Shown here in pieces: positions 21,481 to 29,214 of a stretch of DNA of 64,000 bases; position 1 is the first letter of the stretch; every line of letters begins with the position of its first letter. Source of the stretch: Streptomyces eurythermus (GTDB taxonomy: Bacteria > Actinomycetota > Actinomycetes > Streptomycetales > Streptomycetaceae); contig NZ_BMSK01000026.1 of NCBI RefSeq assembly GCF_014649115.1, positions 55,390 to 119,389 on the forward strand. The letters run 5' to 3'. The notes under the pieces were generated by a model. It ran no database searches, had not been told where the DNA came from, and was given only the letters and a program-made list of their open reading frames with translations. The position numbers were made by a program, and so were the translations under genes.

Positions 21481-22350
21481 CTACCGGGGGCCGGCGGGCC
21501 GGGGGCCCGCCAGCGACCCGGCCTGCTCCAGGAAGCGGGGCAGCCACTGCTCGTAGGTGACCCCGTCGAGGAACTCCAGTGCCGCCCGCGCGTCGTCGCC
21601 GACCACGGTGTGCAGGGGGGTCGTGGGGTCGTCGGCGGCGGCGAGCACCGCGCGGGCCGCCCCGGCGCTGTCGGCGGCGCCCTCCGCGACCCGGGCGAGG
21701 AACCGGTCCAGCCAGGCGTGGTCCGCCGCGTACGGGCCGGTCCCGGGCGGCTGCCCGTCGGCCGCGCCGGCCCGGGAGGCGCGCTGGATGGCGGTGGCGA
21801 AGCTGCCCGGCTCCAGGCACACCACGCGGATGCCGAACGGCTGGACCTCCGCGTACAGGGCCTCGCTGAGGGCGCCCAGGGCGGCCTTGCTCGCCGCGTA
21901 GAACCCGCCGTGCGGCACGGCGAAGGTACGGGCGGCCAGCGAGGAGACGTTGACGATGACGCCGGAGCCCCGGGCGCGCATCCCGGGCAGCACGGCGCGG
22001 GCCAGCCGCAGCGGACCCCAGAAGTTGGTCTCGAACACGGTGCGGGCGTGTTCGAGGGGCATGGTCTCGGCCGGTCCGGTCCGGTCGACACCGGCGTTGT
22101 TCACGAGGACGTCCAGGGGCCCGTACCGGTCCTGCACCGCGGTGACGGCGGCGGTCACGGAGGCGTCGTCGGTGACGTCCAGCCGCGGGACGTCCAGGGT
22201 GAGTTCCTCCGCGTCGGCGCGCCGCAGCAGTTCCCCGGCGGTGGCGGGGTCGCGCACACAGGCGTGGACCCGGTCGCCGCGCCGGGCGAACGCCAGCGCC
22301 GTCTCCAGCCCGATGCCGCTGCCGCATCCGGTGACGAGGACCGACCTCAT
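21481..22350 (-). CDS. SDR-family oxidoreductase
   Basis: A 289-aa classical SDR: TGCGSGIGLETALAF cofactor loop, LDVTDD, LVNNAGVDRTG, Ser in VNVSSLAA, FYAASKAALGALSEAL catalytic Tyr/Lys, then a C-terminal extension of about 90 residues. The ATG at 22350 overlaps the thioesterase stop (ATGA), so the two genes are co-translated under the shared TAGGGG-type promoter. This makes it a better candidate for macrolactam tailoring (ketone or alcohol adjustment) than the SDR at 17148. The resemblance to retinol-dehydrogenase-like SDRs does not define the substrate. Confidence 0.87.
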   Translation of the reverse strand: MRSVLVTGCGSGIGLETALAFARRGDRVHACVRDPATAGELLRRADAEELTLDVPRLDVTDDASVTAAVTAVQDRYGPLDVLVNNAGVDRTGPAETMPLEHARTVFETNFWGPLRLARAVLPGMRARGSGVIVNVSSLAARTFAVPHGGFYAASKAALGALSEALYAEVQPFGIRVVCLEPGSFATAIQRASRAGAADGQPPGTGPYAADHAWLDRFLARVAEGAADSAGAARAVLAAADDPTTPLHTVVGDDARAALEFLDGVTYEQWLPRFLEQAGSLAGPRPAGPR

Positions 22351-23102
22351 GCCTCCACCGCCTTCTCGGCCAGCAGGTCGAGCACCTGCTTCTGATGGTC
22401 GGTCAGGTAGAAGTGGCCGCCGGGGAACACGCGGTGTTCGAAGGGCGCGTCGGTGTGCCGGGACCAGGCGCGCGCCTCCTCCACGGTGACCTTGGGGTCG
22501 TCGTCGCCGACCAGGGCGACGACGGGGCAGCGCAGGTTCGGTCCGGGCTCGTAGACGTAGGTCTCGGCGGCCCGGTAGTCGGCGCGGATGGCGGGCAGGG
22601 CCATGCGGATCAGTTCGATGTCGTCGAGGATGGCCGAGTCCGTGCCGCTGAGCAGCCGCATCTCCTCGATGAGCCCGTCGTCGTCGCGCAGGTGGACGGA
22701 CTCGTCGCGCGGGCAGGAGGGGGCGCGGCGGGCGGAGACGACCAGCGCCCGCGCCACCACGCCGTGGTCGCGTTCCAGCCGGCGGGCGACCTCGAAGCCG
22801 AGGGTGGCGCCCATGCTGTGACCGAACAGGACGAGGGGACGGTCGGCCCACGGCAGCAGCACGGGGGTGAGGCGGTCGGCCAGTTCCTGGATGCTCTCCG
22901 CGCAGGGTTCCTGGCGGCGGTCCTGGCGGCCGGGGTACTGCACGGCGAGCACGTCCACGGATTCCGGCATGCTCGCCGAAACGGGGTGGTAGAAGGTCGC
23001 CGAGCCGCCCGCGTGCGGCAGGCACACCAGCCTGGCCGCCGCGTCCGGGCGGGGATGGTAGCGGCGTATCCAGAGGCGGTCGTGCTCGGCGAGCGTGGTC
23101 AT
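22347..23102 (-). CDS. Type II thioesterase
   Basis: A 251-aa GrsT/TEII-type hydrolase: LVCLPHAGGSATFYHP near the N-terminus, nucleophile Ser in LFGHSMGATLGFEVAR near residue 94, Asp in LVGDDDPKVT and His in GGHFYLTDH. These enzymes clear misprimed or stalled acyl groups from PKS carrier domains. The ATG at 23102 (AGGAAGG about 14 nt upstream) is preferred to a longer frame starting at 23171. It is the first gene of a two-gene operon with the SDR. Confidence 0.93.
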   Translation of the reverse strand: MTTLAEHDRLWIRRYHPRPDAAARLVCLPHAGGSATFYHPVSASMPESVDVLAVQYPGRQDRRQEPCAESIQELADRLTPVLLPWADRPLVLFGHSMGATLGFEVARRLERDHGVVARALVVSARRAPSCPRDESVHLRDDDGLIEEMRLLSGTDSAILDDIELIRMALPAIRADYRAAETYVYEPGPNLRCPVVALVGDDDPKVTVEEARAWSRHTDAPFEHRVFPGGHFYLTDHQKQVLDLLAEKAVEA

Positions 23103-23182
23103 GGGGCGGGCGTTCCCTTCCTGGAGACGGCTGCGCCCGCGCGGGGCGCGAACGGGCTCCAGCAGTCTCACGCGGTCAAGGG

Positions 23183-23198
23183 CCCCTGGCCACCCCTA
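23183..23198 (-). promoter_or_regulatory. TAGGGG-type activator boxes before the thioesterase operon
   Basis: Minus-strand reading: TAGGGG (23198-23193) and CAGGGG (23188-23183) with a 10-bp period. Flanking bases (TGGC spacer) match the sites before P1, the starter operon and the P450s. Unlike those, no clear TANNNT hexamer follows at 29-30 bp, so this is the weakest of the five. It lies 81-96 bp before the ATG at 23102. Confidence 0.45.
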
Positions 23199-23222
23199 CC
23201 CGCCCCACCTCCCGGGTTTCGC

Positions 23223-23867
23223 TCAGGCGTTGAGGTAGGCGAGCACCGCGAGGACCCGGCGGTTGCTGTCGCTGGACGGCGGGAGCATCAGCTTGGTGAA
23301 GATGTTGGAGATGTGTTTCGCCGCCGCGCCCTCGGTGACGGTGAGCCGCTGGGCGATCGCGGTGTTGGAGCAGCCCTCGGCCATGAGTTCCAGCACCTCG
23401 CGTTCGCGGGCGGTGAGGGCGGCCAGCGGTTCGTCCCGGGAGTGGCTGGTCATCAACTGGGCGACGACGGCGGGGTCCATGGCCGTGCCGCCGGCCGCGA
23501 CCCGGCGTACGGCGTCGATGAACTGCTCGTCGTCGAGGACGCTGTCCTTGAGCAGATAGCCGATGCCGCCGGTGCCGTCGGCCAGCAGTTCGCGGGCGTA
23601 CATCTGCTCCACGTGCTGGGACAGCACGAGGATCGGCAGGCCGGGGCGTTCGCGCCGGGCCCGCAGGGCGGCCTGGAGGCCCTCGGTGGTGAAGGTGGGC
23701 GGCAGGCGTACGTCCACGATGGCCACGTCGGGCCGGTGGTCGGCGATCGCGGCGGCGAGGTCCGTGCCGTTGTCGACGGCGGCGGCGACCTCGAAGCCGT
23801 ACGCCTCCAGTAATTGGATGATTCCCTGCCTCAGGAGGAAGAGGTCTTCGGCGAGGACAACGCGCAC
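23223..23867 (-). CDS. LuxR-type (NarL family) response regulator
   Basis: A 214-aa response regulator. The N-terminal receiver domain has AED near residues 6-8, phospho-acceptor Asp in VAIVDVRLPP near 52 and Lys in YLLKDSV. The C-terminal LuxR helix-turn-helix is LTAREREVLELMAEGCSNTAIAQRL (core motif about 150-175). It starts with GTG 23867 inside the last 37 bp of the kinase gene, so the pair is co-expressed. It is a two-component partner of the kinase and probably regulates the adjacent exporter. It is not an obvious LAL or SARP pathway activator. Confidence 0.92.
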   Translation of the reverse strand: MRVVLAEDLFLLRQGIIQLLEAYGFEVAAAVDNGTDLAAAIADHRPDVAIVDVRLPPTFTTEGLQAALRARRERPGLPILVLSQHVEQMYARELLADGTGGIGYLLKDSVLDDEQFIDAVRRVAAGGTAMDPAVVAQLMTSHSRDEPLAALTAREREVLELMAEGCSNTAIAQRLTVTEGAAAKHISNIFTKLMLPPSSDSNRRVLAVLAYLNA

Positions 23868-25129
23868 GGCAGCTCCAGCTTGATCACGGTCGGTCCGCCC
23901 GGAGGGCTGTTGATCTCCAGGACGCCGTCAAAGGATGCCAGCCGCCTGCGGATGCCCTCCAGACCGCTCCCGGCCGAGGCGTCGGCGCCGCCGCGGCCGT
24001 CGTCGGTGATCCGGGCGTGCAGGGTGTCGTCCGCGCGCCAGGCGACGATCTCCACCCGCTGGGCGTCGGCGTGCTTGAGGGCGTTGGTGAGCAGTTCGGA
24101 CACGGCGAAGTAGACGGCGGACTCGACCGGGTCGGGCAGCCGGCCGGGCAGGTCCACCACGACGGTCACCTCCAGCGGGCTGGCCAGGCCCAGGGCGCGC
24201 AGGGCGTCGGCCAGGCCGCGTTCGGCGAGGACCGGCGGGTGGATGCCGTGGACGAGGTCGCGCAGTTCGCGCAGGGCCTGCACGGAGGAGCTGCGGGCCT
24301 GCCGCAGCAGCCGGCGGGCCTCCTCCGGGTCCTGGCCCAGCTTCCGGTCGACGGCGCCGAGTTGGAGCCCGAGGCTGACGAGCCGGGCCTGGGCGCCGTC
24401 GTGCAGATCGCGTTCGATGCGGCGCAGTTCGGCGGCCTGGATGTCCAGCGCGCCCGACCTGGTCTCCGACAAGTGCTGTACGCGCGAGGCGAGTTGGGCG
24501 CCGCGGGTCGGACCGAGCAGGAACCGGACGAAGTAGGCGTACCCCTTGAGCACCAGCGGGGAGAGCAGCAGCCAGCCGGTGAGCACGACGAGCGCGAGCA
24601 GTCCGGCGGCGAGCGCGGCCGGCCAGCTGCCGACGGTGACGCCGGCGTACCAGCGGCCCGCTCCCCCGTCCGCGACCGGCCGCCACAGCCCGCAGGCCAG
24701 GAACAGCCCCTCCCCCGCGTAGTACAGCAGGGCGGCCGGTACGAAACCGACGAGCCCGACGACGGTGTTGAGCAGCAGCCACAGCAGGTCCCGCCAGGTC
24801 GCGGGGTCGGCGAGGATCCACTTGCAGCGGCGCGTCCAGCCGACGATGTCCCGCTCGATCTCCTGCGGTTCGGGCCGGTAGGGCCGCTCGACGGGGACGC
24901 CGGAGCGGGCGGCGGCGCGCCGGTTGAGGTCGCACAGCCACCGCACGGCCCGGGTGAGGTAGGGCAGGGCGAGGAAGCCGATGCCGATCAGGCAGAGGAT
25001 GACGAAGTAGGTGGTGGTGACGAAGAGGACGACCGACAGCAGGGCTCCGGTGGCGGTGGCCACGCCGACCAGGGTGTCCAGGGCGGCGCGCCGCGGGCGG
25101 CCGCGCCACGCGACCGGCACAGTCTTCAT
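23831..25129 (-). CDS. Sensor histidine kinase (HisKA_3 type)
   Basis: A 432-aa membrane kinase. The N-terminal half has about four to five hydrophobic segments (residues about 15-60, 115-150 and 175-205) arranged like the Actinobacterial putative-sensor domain. The dimerisation box ERDLHDGAQARLVSLG carries the phospho-accepting His. The ATPase part has SELLTNALKHA (N box) and TDDGRGGADASAGSGLEGI (G boxes). The short extracytoplasmic loops suggest that it senses a membrane or intramembrane signal, as kinases that control ABC exporters often do. The start is ATG 25129, separated from the exporter by a terminator-like hairpin. Confidence 0.92.
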   Translation of the reverse strand: MKTVPVAWRGRPRRAALDTLVGVATATGALLSVVLFVTTTYFVILCLIGIGFLALPYLTRAVRWLCDLNRRAAARSGVPVERPYRPEPQEIERDIVGWTRRCKWILADPATWRDLLWLLLNTVVGLVGFVPAALLYYAGEGLFLACGLWRPVADGGAGRWYAGVTVGSWPAALAAGLLALVVLTGWLLLSPLVLKGYAYFVRFLLGPTRGAQLASRVQHLSETRSGALDIQAAELRRIERDLHDGAQARLVSLGLQLGAVDRKLGQDPEEARRLLRQARSSSVQALRELRDLVHGIHPPVLAERGLADALRALGLASPLEVTVVVDLPGRLPDPVESAVYFAVSELLTNALKHADAQRVEIVAWRADDTLHARITDDGRGGADASAGSGLEGIRRRLASFDGVLEINSPPGGPTVIKLELPCALSSPKTSSS

Positions 25130-25166
25130 GCGCTCATGTTCCCATCCGCCGCCGCCCGTCGCGCCG

Positions 25167-25201
25167 GGGCCGTCCCCGCCCGGGGGAAGCGGGGACGGCC
25201 C
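25167..25201 (-). terminator. Hairpin after the ABC exporter operon
   Basis: A 13-bp perfect stem (25167-25179 with 25189-25201) and a 9-nt loop in the 89-bp gap between the permease stop (25219) and the kinase start (25129). It probably ends or attenuates exporter transcription before the kinase-regulator genes. Confidence 0.6.
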
Positions 25202-25218
25202 GGCAGGGGCGACGCGGC

Positions 25219-27729
25219 TCACGCGGCCTTCACCGTGTCCACGGCGGGGCTGCGCATACCGCGCCAGGAGGGCAGCAGCGTGGCGCCGAACACCAGCAGC
25301 AGGGACCCGCCGACGATGGCGAGGTAGATGCCGAGGGATCCGGAGGGCAGGTACGAGCCGCTCTTGACGAGGCTGTAGGGGACGATGGTCGTCGCGGAGG
25401 CGAGGGTGCCGAGGACGGTGGCGACGACGCCGATCAGTACGCCTTCCACGGTCAGCATGCCGATCACCTGGGCGCGGGTGGCGCCGGTGAGCCGCTGGAG
25501 GCCGAACTCCGCGCGCCGTTTGCGGGTGACGGACACCAGGGTGTTGACGACGGTGATGGCCGCGTATCCGACGATCATGGCGACGATGGTGTAGTTGGCG
25601 GACACCAGGATCTGCTGGATCTGGTTGTTCCGGCCGGCCAGGGAGGAGCTGTCGTCCAGCTCGGTGCCGGGCACCCGGGCGGCCAGCGCGGCCAGCCGGT
25701 CGTGGACCCCGGTGCCGGTGCCGTGCGCGGCACGGACCAGGATCTGGCGCGGCAGCCCGTCGCCGGTGTGCGGGGCGAGGGTGGCCGCGGGCAGGGTCAG
25801 GTACTGCTGCTTGGGGTTGTCGGTGTAGAGGGCCACGACGGTGGGCCGTAGCGGAGTGCCGTCGCCGAGGTGCAGCGGCAGCCGGTCGCCGACCCCTACC
25901 CCGTACTCCCGGGCCTTCTTCTCGGACAGCGCCACGGTGTCGCCGCGCAAGTCCTCCAGGGAGCCGGCGACCACGGGCAGGTCGAGGCTCTGGCGCACCC
26001 CTTCCGCGGAGACTCCGCGCAGGTCGGTGTCGGCGGGGCCGCCCGGGCGGTCCACGAAGCCCCGGCTGGTGACGAACTCGGAGGCCGCGGCCACCCCGGG
26101 CGTGGCCCGCACCGTGGCGACGACGCCGGGCGCGAATCCGCCCGTGGTGGAGTCGAGGACGTAGTCGGCGAGGATGTTCTCGTCGTAGGAGGTCCGCGAG
26201 ACGTGGTTCTCGGTGGACTGCATGTACAGGGTGCCCGTGGCGATGCCGATGAGCAGGACGATCGGTGCGACGGCGCCCGCCATGCGGACGTGGGCGGTGG
26301 CGGCGTTGCGCAGCGCCAGCTGCCCGGAGAGTCCGGACAGGGCCCGTACGGGCGGTCGCAGCAGCGCCACCATGGCCTTGGTGAGGCCGGGCGCGAGCAG
26401 GGCGAGGCCGACGCAGAACAGCACGGAGGCGGGTCCGGCGGTGCTGGCGAGGGTGGGGCCGTCCTCCATCACGGTGGCGGTGGCGACGGCCAGGCCGATG
26501 CCGTTGGCGAGGAAGAACAGCGCGAGCAGCAGCCGGGGCAGGCTGAACCAGCGGCTGCCGGCGGTGGATTCGGCCAGCGCGGCGACCGGTTCGGTGCGGG
26601 CGGCGCGCCGTCCGGCGAACCGGGTGGCGCCGGCCGCGGCGAGCACGGTGACGGCGGCGCCGGTGGCCATCGGCAGCGGGCCGGCGTGGTAGGTGATGGC
26701 GGGTGCCACCACGCCGCTGGAGGTCAGCACCTTGAACAGCAGCCGTCCGATGGCGTAGCCGGGCGCCAGGGCGAGCAGGACGGAGGCCACCGACAGCACG
26801 GCCGTCTCGGTGAGGATCATGCGGCGCAGTTGCTTCGGGGTGGAGCCGACGGCGCGCAGCAGGGCCATCTCACGGGCGCGCTGCTGGAGGGAGAGGCCGA
26901 GGGTGGAGGCGACGCCGAACATGACGATCAGGACGACCGAGGAGCCGAAGACCGCCGCGAGGATGACGACGGTGCGCCGGCTGGAGAGGGTGCCGGGCAG
27001 CTCGGCCAGTCCGCGGCGCTCGCCGGTGAGGACCTCGGCGCGGTCGCCGACCTCGGCGCGCACCGCGTCCGCGACGGCGGCGGCGCTCGTTCCGGGCTCG
27101 GGCAGCACGGCGACGGAGTCGATCCGGCCGCCGGCGAGGGTACGGGCCCGGTCGTCCGTGAAGAACACGGCCGCGTCGGGGTTGTGGTCGCCGCGCTGTT
27201 CGGCGATGCCGCTGACCCGGAACCGGTGGGCGGTGCCCTGGACGACGATGTCGACCGGGGAACCGGGGCGGGCACCGGCCCGCCGGGCCAGCCCGGCGTC
27301 GAGCACGGCCTCGCCGCCGGTGACGGGGGTTTTCCCGGCGGCGAGGGTATAGGGGGTGAGCCGGGCGCTCGCCCAGCCGTGGCCGTACGACGCGGACTTC
27401 TCCGTCAGCGGCTTGCCGTCCTTGAGGACGGTGGCCGGGAACGACACGTCGGGCACGGCCGCGCGCACTCCGTCGGCCCGGGCCACCTCGCCGGCCAGGC
27501 CGGCGTCGATGCGGTGCCGTTCGGTCAGCGCGCTGGAGTCGTAGGTCTGTTCACCGGTGACGACGACCGGGGCCTCGCGCAGGCGCTGTGGCGCGGCGGC
27601 CATGCGGACTCCGGTCTCCATCAGGCCGCCGCAGCCGATGACGATCGCGGCGCCGAGGAACATGGCGAGGAAGGTCGCGACGAAGCTCGTGCGGCGGAAC
27701 TTCAGGGTGCGCAGTGCCAGGCGCCACAT
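25219..27729 (-). CDS. ABC exporter permease (FtsX/MacB-like)
   Basis: An 836-aa permease with the duplicated FtsX architecture. The N-terminal membrane segment (about 12-35) is followed by a large extracytoplasmic MacB-type domain (about 45-245), a block of helices (about 250-440), a second periplasmic-like domain (about 490-690) and a final three-helix FtsX block (about 700-825). It is co-translated with its ATPase (ATGA overlap at 27729). In Streptomyces clusters such pairs export or confer resistance to the product. Here the linked kinase and regulator support a responsive self-resistance role, which is inference. Confidence 0.9.
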   Translation of the reverse strand: MWRLALRTLKFRRTSFVATFLAMFLGAAIVIGCGGLMETGVRMAAAPQRLREAPVVVTGEQTYDSSALTERHRIDAGLAGEVARADGVRAAVPDVSFPATVLKDGKPLTEKSASYGHGWASARLTPYTLAAGKTPVTGGEAVLDAGLARRAGARPGSPVDIVVQGTAHRFRVSGIAEQRGDHNPDAAVFFTDDRARTLAGGRIDSVAVLPEPGTSAAAVADAVRAEVGDRAEVLTGERRGLAELPGTLSSRRTVVILAAVFGSSVVLIVMFGVASTLGLSLQQRAREMALLRAVGSTPKQLRRMILTETAVLSVASVLLALAPGYAIGRLLFKVLTSSGVVAPAITYHAGPLPMATGAAVTVLAAAGATRFAGRRAARTEPVAALAESTAGSRWFSLPRLLLALFFLANGIGLAVATATVMEDGPTLASTAGPASVLFCVGLALLAPGLTKAMVALLRPPVRALSGLSGQLALRNAATAHVRMAGAVAPIVLLIGIATGTLYMQSTENHVSRTSYDENILADYVLDSTTGGFAPGVVATVRATPGVAAASEFVTSRGFVDRPGGPADTDLRGVSAEGVRQSLDLPVVAGSLEDLRGDTVALSEKKAREYGVGVGDRLPLHLGDGTPLRPTVVALYTDNPKQQYLTLPAATLAPHTGDGLPRQILVRAAHGTGTGVHDRLAALAARVPGTELDDSSSLAGRNNQIQQILVSANYTIVAMIVGYAAITVVNTLVSVTRKRRAEFGLQRLTGATRAQVIGMLTVEGVLIGVVATVLGTLASATTIVPYSLVKSGSYLPSGSLGIYLAIVGGSLLLVFGATLLPSWRGMRSPAVDTVKAA

Positions 27730-28532
27730 CAGTACCGTCCTCCCGAGTGCTGCGGGGCGCTCTGCCGGTGGGTGTCGTCCTCCCAGGCGCCGAGCCTGGT
27801 CATCCGGGCGGCGACCGCGTCGGCCGTGGGCCGGTGCAGTTCGCCGGCGTAGGCACCGTCGGCGAGGAAGACCACGCGGTCGGCGTAGGAGGCGGCGACC
27901 GGGTCGTGGGTGACCATGACCAGGGTCTGGCGGGCGGTGTCGACGGACTCGCGCAGCAGTCCGAGCACGGCGGCGGCGGTGCGGGTGTCCAGGGCGCCGG
28001 TGGGCTCGTCGGCGAAGACGACGGCGGGGCGGGTCACCAGGGCACGGGCGATGGCGACGCGCTGCTGCTGGCCGCCGGACAGCTCGGCCGGCAGGTGACC
28101 GAGCCGCTCGGCGAGGCCGACGCGCTGGACGACGGTGCGGATCAGGGCCTTGTCGGGCCGCTGTCCGGCCAGTTGCAGCGGCAGCGTGATGTTCTGCATG
28201 ACCGTCAGCGCGGGCAGCAGGTTGAAGGACTGGAAGATGAAGCCGATCCGGTCGCGGCGCAGCTTGGTCAGGTGGGTGTCGTCCAGTCCGGCGAGGTCGG
28301 TGCCGCCGACGGTCACCGTGCCGGAGCTGGGCTGGACCAGTCCCGCGGCGCAGTGCAGGAAGGTGGACTTCCCGGATCCGGAGGGGCCCATCACGGCGGT
28401 GAAGGTGCCGTCGGCGAAGCTCATGGTGAGTTCGCGCAGCGCGGCCACCTGGCCGTCTCCCCGGCCGTAGATCTTCGACACGGCGTCCAGCCGTACCGCC
28501 TCCGTCCGGCGGAGGTCGTGTGAAGTGTGCAC
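27729..28532 (-). CDS. ABC exporter ATP-binding protein (MacB/LolD-like)
   Basis: A 267-aa ATPase: Walker A GPSGSGKST, Q-loop IGFIFQSFNLLP, signature LSGGQQQRVAIARAL, Walker B VVFADEPTGALD and switch His in VMVTHDP. The short single-domain form fits an FtsX-type permease partner. It starts with GTG 28532 and its stop overlaps the permease ATG. Upstream lie a perfect inverted repeat and a direct repeat that may be regulator sites. Confidence 0.93.
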   Translation of the reverse strand: MHTSHDLRRTEAVRLDAVSKIYGRGDGQVAALRELTMSFADGTFTAVMGPSGSGKSTFLHCAAGLVQPSSGTVTVGGTDLAGLDDTHLTKLRRDRIGFIFQSFNLLPALTVMQNITLPLQLAGQRPDKALIRTVVQRVGLAERLGHLPAELSGGQQQRVAIARALVTRPAVVFADEPTGALDTRTAAAVLGLLRESVDTARQTLVMVTHDPVAASYADRVVFLADGAYAGELHRPTADAVAARMTRLGAWEDDTHRQSAPQHSGGRY

Positions 28533-28631
28533 TGGGGCTCCCTCGGGGATGACGCGTCTCTCACGCGATGTCTGGGGACCAGATTAGGAACGGGCACGCC
28601 CGCGGCACATTGGCATTGTCCGCCCGGTTCG

Positions 28632-28651
28632 AGGTAGAGGTTTCTCTACCT
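28632..28651. promoter_or_regulatory. Perfect inverted repeat upstream of the ABC exporter
   Basis: AGGTAGAG-GTTT-CTCTACCT, two perfect 8-bp arms around a 4-bp centre, 100 bp before the exporter start. It is a plausible dimer site, for example for the NarL-type regulator encoded in the neighbouring operon. A weak -10 candidate (TAATCT on the minus strand) lies closer to the gene near 28580. Regulator assignment is a guess from position. Confidence 0.5.
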
Positions 28652-28707
28652 TCCCGGTCCAGGTTTCGGCAGTATTCCGGTGACATGTGTACGGCGATGT
28701 CTCCATC

Positions 28708-28751
28708 TTTGTGCAGGGGTGACGTCATTTTTGTGCAGAGGTGTCACCACC
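28708..28751. promoter_or_regulatory. 22-bp-period direct repeat in the exporter/PqqD-like intergenic region
   Basis: Two copies of TTTGTGCAGRGGTG (28708 and 28730) repeat with a 22-bp period, two helical turns. The first copy runs into a TGACGTCA palindrome (28720-28727). The 333-bp region between the divergent exporter and the PqqD-like gene has AT-richer patches than its surroundings. Apart from this repeat and the inverted repeat at 28632 I see nothing else in it. Confidence 0.45.
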
Positions 28752-28865
28752 TCGACCGCATATCTGGCTCCCCCGGGAAAGGGCCGATTGCCACCCGTGT
28801 CCCGGGGCGTGACTACGGGTACCGTCGAAACCGACCGGATAAATCCACGATAGATGGGATGTCCC

Positions 28866-29120
28866 ATGGCCAGGAGGCCTGATCACGAGCTGACCGCGAG
28901 CGTCCGGCCCGATGGTTATCTGGAGCTGTTCTCCCGGCGCACCGGGAAGCGCCACCGGTGCGGTCCGCGCGGTACGACGATGTGGCTGGCGCTTCAGCGC
29001 GGCGACTGGCAGCCGGAATCGGCGGCGGACGAAATCGCCGCGCGATTAGGAGTAGACCCGGACAGTATCCGATGTGATATCGAGGCATGGGTGTCGCATT
29101 TCCGCGAGGTCGCCGAATAA
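28866..29120 (+). CDS. PqqD-like / RiPP-recognition-element-fold small protein
   Basis: An 84-aa protein (ATG 28866; ATG 28854 would add four residues, and both have weak ribosome sites). The sequence fits the PqqD/RRE winged-helix pattern: an N-terminal strand pair (GYLELFSRRTGKRH), a conserved turn (CGPRGTTMWLAL), then two helices (SAADEIAARLGVDPDSI and CDIEAWVSHFREV). PqqD-family proteins bind precursor peptides in RiPP systems, but no precursor peptide, radical SAM enzyme or transglutaminase-like protease is visible nearby. It is a lone plus-strand gene between exporter and PKS. The family call is by eye and the function here is unknown. Confidence 0.6.
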   Translation: MARRPDHELTASVRPDGYLELFSRRTGKRHRCGPRGTTMWLALQRGDWQPESAADEIAARLGVDPDSIRCDIEAWVSHFREVAE

Positions 29121-29133
29121 GGGAGATATGCGG

Positions 29134-29161
29134 GCGCGGGCGGCCTTTCGGCCGCCCGCGC
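29134..29161. terminator. Terminator between the PqqD-like gene and the end of the PKS operon
   Basis: A perfect 12-bp stem (29134-29145 with 29150-29161) around a TTTC loop. It sits between the convergent stops at 29120 and 29215, so it can serve both strands. Confidence 0.8.
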
Positions 29162-29214
29162 GGGACGATGTCCGCACCTCGTCCGCCGTCCGCCGCCTTT
29201 CCGGCGGCGCCGGC

